NCBI GenBank assembly: GCA_003165855.1
Contig: PMXH01000355.1
Span: 1-9,675 of the forward strand
Reading direction: 5' to 3'
Length of the DNA stretch: 9,675 nucleotides
DNA from: Acidobacteriaceae bacterium
Lineage (GTDB): Bacteria; Acidobacteriota; Terriglobia; Terriglobales; Acidobacteriaceae
Shown in pieces: positions 5,643 to 9,675 of the stretch; the first letter of the stretch is position 1; the number at the start of each line of letters is the position of its first letter. Under the pieces are notes generated by a model. That model worked only from the letters and a program-made list of their open reading frames with translations. It was not told the DNA's origin and searched no databases. Made by a program: the position numbers and the translations under genes.

Positions 5643-7416
5643 ACCTCATCAGAGCCAAGCCGTTGCTCTTCGTGACTACGCCTTCCTGCAGCTTGTAATC
5701 GAAATGCATTTTTCCATTTTCAAAATCCTCTTGAAAATGGACGTTGCACAGATGGCCATTCAGTGCGTCGCCGATATCGACCAGCGCCAAATCGTGAGTC
5801 GTCACCAATCCGATCGCTCCGCGATTCAGCAGCGCGCGAACAATGCCTTCTGCCCCGATGCGGCGATCCTTTGAGTTTGTGCCCTGCAGAAGTTCATCCA
5901 GCAGGAACAGCAACGGAGGGTCGGCGCTCGTAAAGTCAAAAAGCTTGCGAAGCCGGGTGATCTCGGCATAAAAGCGCGAACTGCCTTCCTGCAAAGAGTC
6001 GTTCACGCGGATGCTGGCGCCTACGTGCAGCGGCGTCAGTCGAAGACGCTTTGCCCGCACCGGCGCACCAGCCATGGCGAGGACGGCATTGATTCCGACC
6101 ATGCGCAGCAGAGTGCTCTTGCCCGACATATTCGAACCGCTGACCAGAAACACTTGCCTGCCATCGGAGAGACGGACATCATTGCAAATACAAGTGCCTG
6201 CCGGAATCAGCGGGTGTCCGATGTCTGTCCCATCGAAGCATGCGGCGCCCTGGACGAACTCGGGAAAGGGATCGTCGGGATGCTCGTGGCTGTAGGTGGC
6301 TAAACACAAGAGCGCTTCGATCTCGCCAATCACGCTCAGCCACGACCGGACTGCGTGGCCGTGAGCGCGTCGCCAGCGTTCTGCCGTAAACGCCACTTGC
6401 ACGGAATAAAGGAGTGGGACATTGAGTACGCGGACAAACACATTGTCGCGCGAATCGATCAAGTCAACGAGGGTGCTCAGACCGGCGATCGCGCGCGAGC
6501 TTGTAAGTTGGTGCGACGAGAGTTCGCGCTGCAGTGATTGCAGACGCGGGGCACGGAAACTGTGCCGTTCGACTCGCGCCAGAACCCCTGCCAGCAAGCC
6601 TAAATCACGGAATGCCTGCTCGGAGCCGTGCAGGACTTCCTCCAAAGGCTTGCGCAGCCGATAGTTTATGAGCGCCTCCAGCAGAACGATCAAGAGGAAC
6701 GGCGTGGCAATTCCGAAATAGCCCCAAACCACAGCACCCGTGACCGCTGCAATAGCAAGGAACGGCGCCAGCCAAGGAATCCATTGCGGCCTCATCTGGT
6801 TCGGCGCTTCCGCCCAATGCAACAACGCTTCGGGATACACTCCCACGCTGGCATCTTCCCCGAGTACGGCCAAGTCTTCCCGAAGATCGAGTTCGTCGCG
6901 CAGTTCGCGCACTGCCGTGTGCCGTTCTTCAATCTGGCTGACGGCGGAAGGAGACAGCAGCCATTTCGCAAGAGCCTCCTCGCCAATGCGAGTGCGCGCG
7001 GTGGAAAGAAGTTCGAACAAACCGCCTCGGCCAAACAAGTCGAGGTCGGCGGCATACACATGATGAGGATCGTTGAAGCGTTCGCCGGTCTCCCCGGTGC
7101 CGGGCCAGCGGTTCTCGATTCGAGCCATGCCGTTTCGATAGAAGGAAGCTCCACGCTGGGCCAGGTCTCGAAAGCGCAACACGCGCGAATGATAGGCTGC
7201 GGTGAATACGAACAGAATCAACGGCACGAGTATCCACCAAGGGGAGAGTGCTTGCCTTCTGAGGGATTCCCAGGCGATCCCCGCGGCAACCACGGCCAAC
7301 GCTAAGCGAACGTTGCCGAGACGCATGTGCAGCGCTTCGCCACGAGCGACCCGACGTTCGCGATCCTGGAGACGCTGCCTGTATTCTTCGACGGCCAGCA
7401 CAGTTTGAGAATACAT
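5623..7416 (-). CDS. Membrane-anchored MutS-family ATPase
   Basis: A 597-residue protein with the MutS C-terminal ATPase: Walker A GSNMSGKST (427-435), Walker B LLFLLDE (502-508) followed by LLQGTNSKDR (509-518) where classical MutS has a GTST loop, and the TTHD histidine motif (539-542). DLDLFGRGGLFELL (124-137) matches the start of the MutS core/lever domain and DIGHPLI (398-404) the segment leading into the ATPase. Two pairs of hydrophobic segments, about 36-52 and 59-75, then about 215-233 and 235-250, predict membrane insertion, with the second pair inside the lever region. No N-terminal mismatch-binding domain (F-x-E) is present, so ordinary mismatch recognition is unlikely. Such transmembrane MutS homologues occur in environmental bacteria and their job is unknown to me. 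ATG at 7416 lacks a clear ribosome binding site; ATG at 7326 is an alternative that keeps all membrane segments. It is divergent from the GH20 gene. Confidence 0.88.
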   Translation of the reverse strand: MYSQTVLAVEEYRQRLQDRERRVARGEALHMRLGNVRLALAVVAAGIAWESLRRQALSPWWILVPLILFVFTAAYHSRVLRFRDLAQRGASFYRNGMARIENRWPGTGETGERFNDPHHVYAADLDLFGRGGLFELLSTARTRIGEEALAKWLLSPSAVSQIEERHTAVRELRDELDLREDLAVLGEDASVGVYPEALLHWAEAPNQMRPQWIPWLAPFLAIAAVTGAVVWGYFGIATPFLLIVLLEALINYRLRKPLEEVLHGSEQAFRDLGLLAGVLARVERHSFRAPRLQSLQRELSSHQLTSSRAIAGLSTLVDLIDSRDNVFVRVLNVPLLYSVQVAFTAERWRRAHGHAVRSWLSVIGEIEALLCLATYSHEHPDDPFPEFVQGAACFDGTDIGHPLIPAGTCICNDVRLSDGRQVFLVSGSNMSGKSTLLRMVGINAVLAMAGAPVRAKRLRLTPLHVGASIRVNDSLQEGSSRFYAEITRLRKLFDFTSADPPLLFLLDELLQGTNSKDRRIGAEGIVRALLNRGAIGLVTTHDLALVDIGDALNGHLCNVHFQEDFENGKMHFDYKLQEGVVTKSNGLALMRSIGLDV

Positions 7417-7519
7417 CAGGCGTTTCGTGAGCGGACGGAAGTATTCAGTTCTGAAAGACTGTTGCGGCGTTTCTCGACGATTCTCGGCGTCATGGGTTCC
7501 TCAGGCCGCCCATTCCCGC

Positions 7520-7525
7520 TAGAAT
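7520..7525 (+). promoter_or_regulatory. Possible -10 box of the GH20 gene
   Basis: TAGAAT matches the -10 consensus at five of six positions. Transcription from about 7532 would give a leader near 25 bases for the ATG at 7557 and would exclude the outer ATG at 7524. The -35 region (around 7497) is poor. Confidence 0.35.
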
Positions 7526-7546
7526 GAGGCTTCGTCGATTTTGCCC

Positions 7547-7551
7547 AAGGA
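7547..7551 (+). promoter_or_regulatory. Ribosome binding site of the GH20 gene
   Basis: AAGGA lies five bases before ATG 7557. It selects this start, which begins directly with the signal peptide, over the ATG at 7524, which has no such site. Confidence 0.6.
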
Positions 7552-7556
7552 CACGA

Positions 7557-9662
7557 ATGAAAACACGAGCTCTTTTTCTTCTCTTTGTTCTGCTGTTTCT
7601 GATTCCTTTCGTCGCCGCCGAAACTCCCGGCACGGAGAGTCCACTCAAGTTGATTCCCGAACCCAAAGAGGTGCAGGTGCACGATGGCAGTTTTCGGGTC
7701 AGGCCCACCACCAGAATCCTGGTGGAGTTTGGACATCAAGCCGAAGACCGCATCGCCGCGGAAACACTGGCCGAAGAGATTCACGACCAGTCTGGATTGA
7801 AGGTGAACATTACCGGCTCCAAGGAGAAGACTCGACAAGTGCGAAGCACGATCGTGCTGGCGCGCCTGCAAGATCGAAGCGTGAAGGATTTTCTGGAAGC
7901 GAAGGGACTGAAGGCGGATTCGATCGGCGATCAGGGCTACCTGCTGTTCTCAGATAAATCCCATTTGATCGTCGCCGCGAATACCGGCCAGGGTCTGTTC
8001 TATGGTGTGCAGACGTTGCGGCAGTTGCTGCGCAAAGACGATGGAAAGCTGGTCTGTCCGGCGGTTGCGATTCGCGACTGGCCCAGCATGGAGTGGCGAG
8101 GCGTGCAGGACGACCTCAGCCGCGGTCCCATTCCCACGGAAGACTTCATGAAGCGCCAGATTCGCACCCTGGCAGCCTACAAGGTGAACATGTTCGCTCT
8201 CTACATGGAGCATGTGTTCGATTTCGCCAGCCAACCTCTGGTCGCCCCAAAGGAAGCCGCGCTTACGCCGCAGGAAATCAAGGCTCTGGTGGATTATGCC
8301 CAGGACCGCTACGTCACGATTCTTCCCGAGCAACAGACGTTTGGGCATCTCCATCACATGCTGAAGTATGAGATCTACGCCGATGTGGCGGAGCGGCCGC
8401 ACGGCCACGTTCTCACTCCGACGAAGGAGCGCTCGTACGACATCATCAAGGCCATGTATGCGGACCTGGTGCCGCTGTTTCCGGGGCCGTTTCTGCATGT
8501 TGGAGGCGACGAGACTTTTGAACTGGGGCACGGACAAACGGCGGCGCGCGTGGCAGAGGTTGGCCTGGGCCGCGTTTATCTCGAGCACATGCAGAAAGTC
8601 AGCGCCATTCTCCAGCCCTATCACAAGCAGCTTATGTTCTGGGGAGACATCGCGCTGAAGTATCCGCAACTGCTCGACATTCTGCCCAAGGACATCATCG
8701 CTGTCCCGTGGGATTACGATCCGCGGCCGAGCTTTGAGAGCATCATCAAACCGTATCGCGATGCCGGCCTGCGCGTGATCGTGGCACCGGGCGCGAACAA
8801 CTGGAACCAGATCTGGCCGGACCTGGATGCGAGCTTCGTGAATATTCGCAACTTCGTGCGCGACGGGCAGAAGCTGGGCGCGATGGGCATGCTCAACACC
8901 ACGTGGAATGACGACGGAGAATCGCTCTACGGGATGGCCTGGCCGGCGCTGATTTTCGGCGCGGCTGCGGGATGGCAAGCCGGCGAGTCGAACATCGACG
9001 ACTTCAAGAACGCCTACGACTGGGCCTTCTATCGCAACGGAGACGCCACTTTCCGCGATGCGATGGAAAATCTGGACCACGGGCATCAGGCGCTGGCTAA
9101 GATCAAAGTCGACAACGAGACGGACGATTTGTTCTGGATTGACCCTTTCACTCCGGAGGGAGCCAGGATGATGCAGAGGCTGGCACCGGCCGCTCCTGAG
9201 ATGCGTTTAGGCGCCGAGCACGCGCTGGAGTCGCTCTACCGCAATGCGGCCAAAGCCCACGCGAATCAAAACACACTGGCTGACATGATTGTGGGCGCAT
9301 GGCGCTGGGATACGCTGGGCATGAAAGTCGAGTTCACGCAGGAGATCAACCAGTTCTACTGGGACGCTTTCCAGAACCAGGCCGACAGGGACCGCGTGGA
9401 CAATGACCTGGCGGAAATCACGGAGACCAACGCGCGGCTGGAAGATCTGCGCGACGCTACCACGCGTCTGAGCGGGATGTACCGCGAAGCGTGGTTGCGA
9501 GAATACAACCCCTTCTGGCTTGACAATGTTCTCGTACGCTACGACACACTGGCCCGCGAATTTCAGAAAAAGATCGTCGCTGTGCGCCAGGCGCGCCGGC
9601 AATACGATGCGACCAAGACTCTTGCGCCGCCGCAGGAGTTGGGGTTCTACTTGCAGCCGTAG
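7557..9662 (+). CDS. Secreted glycoside hydrolase family 20 (beta-N-acetylhexosaminidase-like)
   Basis: A 701-residue exported enzyme expected to cleave terminal N-acetylglucosamine or N-acetylgalactosamine from glycans, chitin fragments or peptidoglycan-derived sugars. Residues 1-20 form a signal peptide (MKTRA, a Leu/Phe core, then FVAA before ETPGTE) with a type I cleavage site after Ala-Ala. The GH20 N-terminal alpha/beta domain follows (about 28-175). The TIM barrel begins at WRGVQDDLSRGPIP (about 180) and carries HVGGDE at 314-319; D318 (8508-8510) and E319 are the substrate-assisted catalytic pair. Trp-rich strands MFWGD, PWDY and NTTWNDDG fit the rest of the pocket. The segment after the first strand reads LYMEHVFDF rather than the common HWHLTDDQGW, placing it in a divergent subgroup. 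About 200 C-terminal residues look helical and match no domain I can name. No lipobox is present. The TAG stop is at 9660-9662, near the window end. Confidence 0.9.
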   Translation: MKTRALFLLFVLLFLIPFVAAETPGTESPLKLIPEPKEVQVHDGSFRVRPTTRILVEFGHQAEDRIAAETLAEEIHDQSGLKVNITGSKEKTRQVRSTIVLARLQDRSVKDFLEAKGLKADSIGDQGYLLFSDKSHLIVAANTGQGLFYGVQTLRQLLRKDDGKLVCPAVAIRDWPSMEWRGVQDDLSRGPIPTEDFMKRQIRTLAAYKVNMFALYMEHVFDFASQPLVAPKEAALTPQEIKALVDYAQDRYVTILPEQQTFGHLHHMLKYEIYADVAERPHGHVLTPTKERSYDIIKAMYADLVPLFPGPFLHVGGDETFELGHGQTAARVAEVGLGRVYLEHMQKVSAILQPYHKQLMFWGDIALKYPQLLDILPKDIIAVPWDYDPRPSFESIIKPYRDAGLRVIVAPGANNWNQIWPDLDASFVNIRNFVRDGQKLGAMGMLNTTWNDDGESLYGMAWPALIFGAAAGWQAGESNIDDFKNAYDWAFYRNGDATFRDAMENLDHGHQALAKIKVDNETDDLFWIDPFTPEGARMMQRLAPAAPEMRLGAEHALESLYRNAAKAHANQNTLADMIVGAWRWDTLGMKVEFTQEINQFYWDAFQNQADRDRVDNDLAEITETNARLEDLRDATTRLSGMYREAWLREYNPFWLDNVLVRYDTLAREFQKKIVAVRQARRQYDATKTLAPPQELGFYLQP

Positions 9663-9675
9663 AAGAGGGCTGTCG

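Noticed and set aside
6628..7305. Plus-strand open frame of 225 codons
   Set aside because: Antisense to the MutS-like gene, with low-complexity composition and no motif.
7950..9086. Minus-strand open frame of 378 codons
   Set aside because: Fully antisense to the GH20 gene, whose motifs and signal peptide are clear; no recognisable protein features.
5623..9662. MutS-like ATPase and GH20 as one defence or repair system
   Set aside because: They are divergent, separately promoted and of unrelated type; nothing in the sequence ties them together.

Overview
The window reads as chromosomal, moderately GC-rich bacterial DNA. Its protein-level character best fits an acidobacterial or similar soil or environmental bacterium. 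The clues are a transmembrane MutS-like ATPase, a secreted GH20 hexosaminidase, a plant-HPR-like hydroxyacid dehydrogenase, and a short dispersed-repeat-like element carrying a 'gtcatcctgagcgc...gaaggatct' core. This taxonomic guess is an inference from sequence style. No rRNA, tRNA, CRISPR array, transposase or phage gene was found.

Layout. (1) Bases 1-1077 (+) hold the C-terminal half of a transketolase whose 5' part lies outside the window. (2) Convergent to it, 1157-2350 (-) is a 12-TM major facilitator transporter of the YnfM type; its start is uncertain and could be as far out as 2482. (3) 2538-4082 (-) is a complete acetyl-CoA hydrolase/acetate CoA-transferase (AarC/Cat1/Ach1 family), upstream of and possibly co-transcribed with the transporter. 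(4) 4083-4480 is a divergent intergenic region. It holds a putative CRP-like operator with a -10 box correctly placed for a class II promoter of the CoA-transferase. It also holds a 183-bp MITE-like element with 22-bp terminal inverted repeats, and a weak promoter candidate for the next gene. (5) 4481-5593 (+) is a D-2-hydroxyacid dehydrogenase resembling plant peroxisomal hydroxypyruvate reductase. (6) Convergent to it, 5623-7416 (-) is a membrane-anchored MutS-family ATPase without a visible mismatch-recognition domain. (7) Divergent from that, 7557-9662 (+) is a secreted family 20 glycoside hydrolase.

How the genes relate. Most are separately transcribed metabolic genes rather than one system. 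The transketolase (pentose phosphate pathway), the acetate/succinyl CoA-transferase and the glyoxylate/hydroxypyruvate reductase all belong to central carbon metabolism. The apparent CRP-type control of the CoA-transferase would fit carbon-source-responsive acetate handling. The GH20 enzyme would release N-acetylhexosamines outside the cytoplasm.

I do not see a clear new multi-gene system. The items most worth following up are the class II CRP-like promoter, the MITE-like element inserted next to it, and the membrane MutS homologue.
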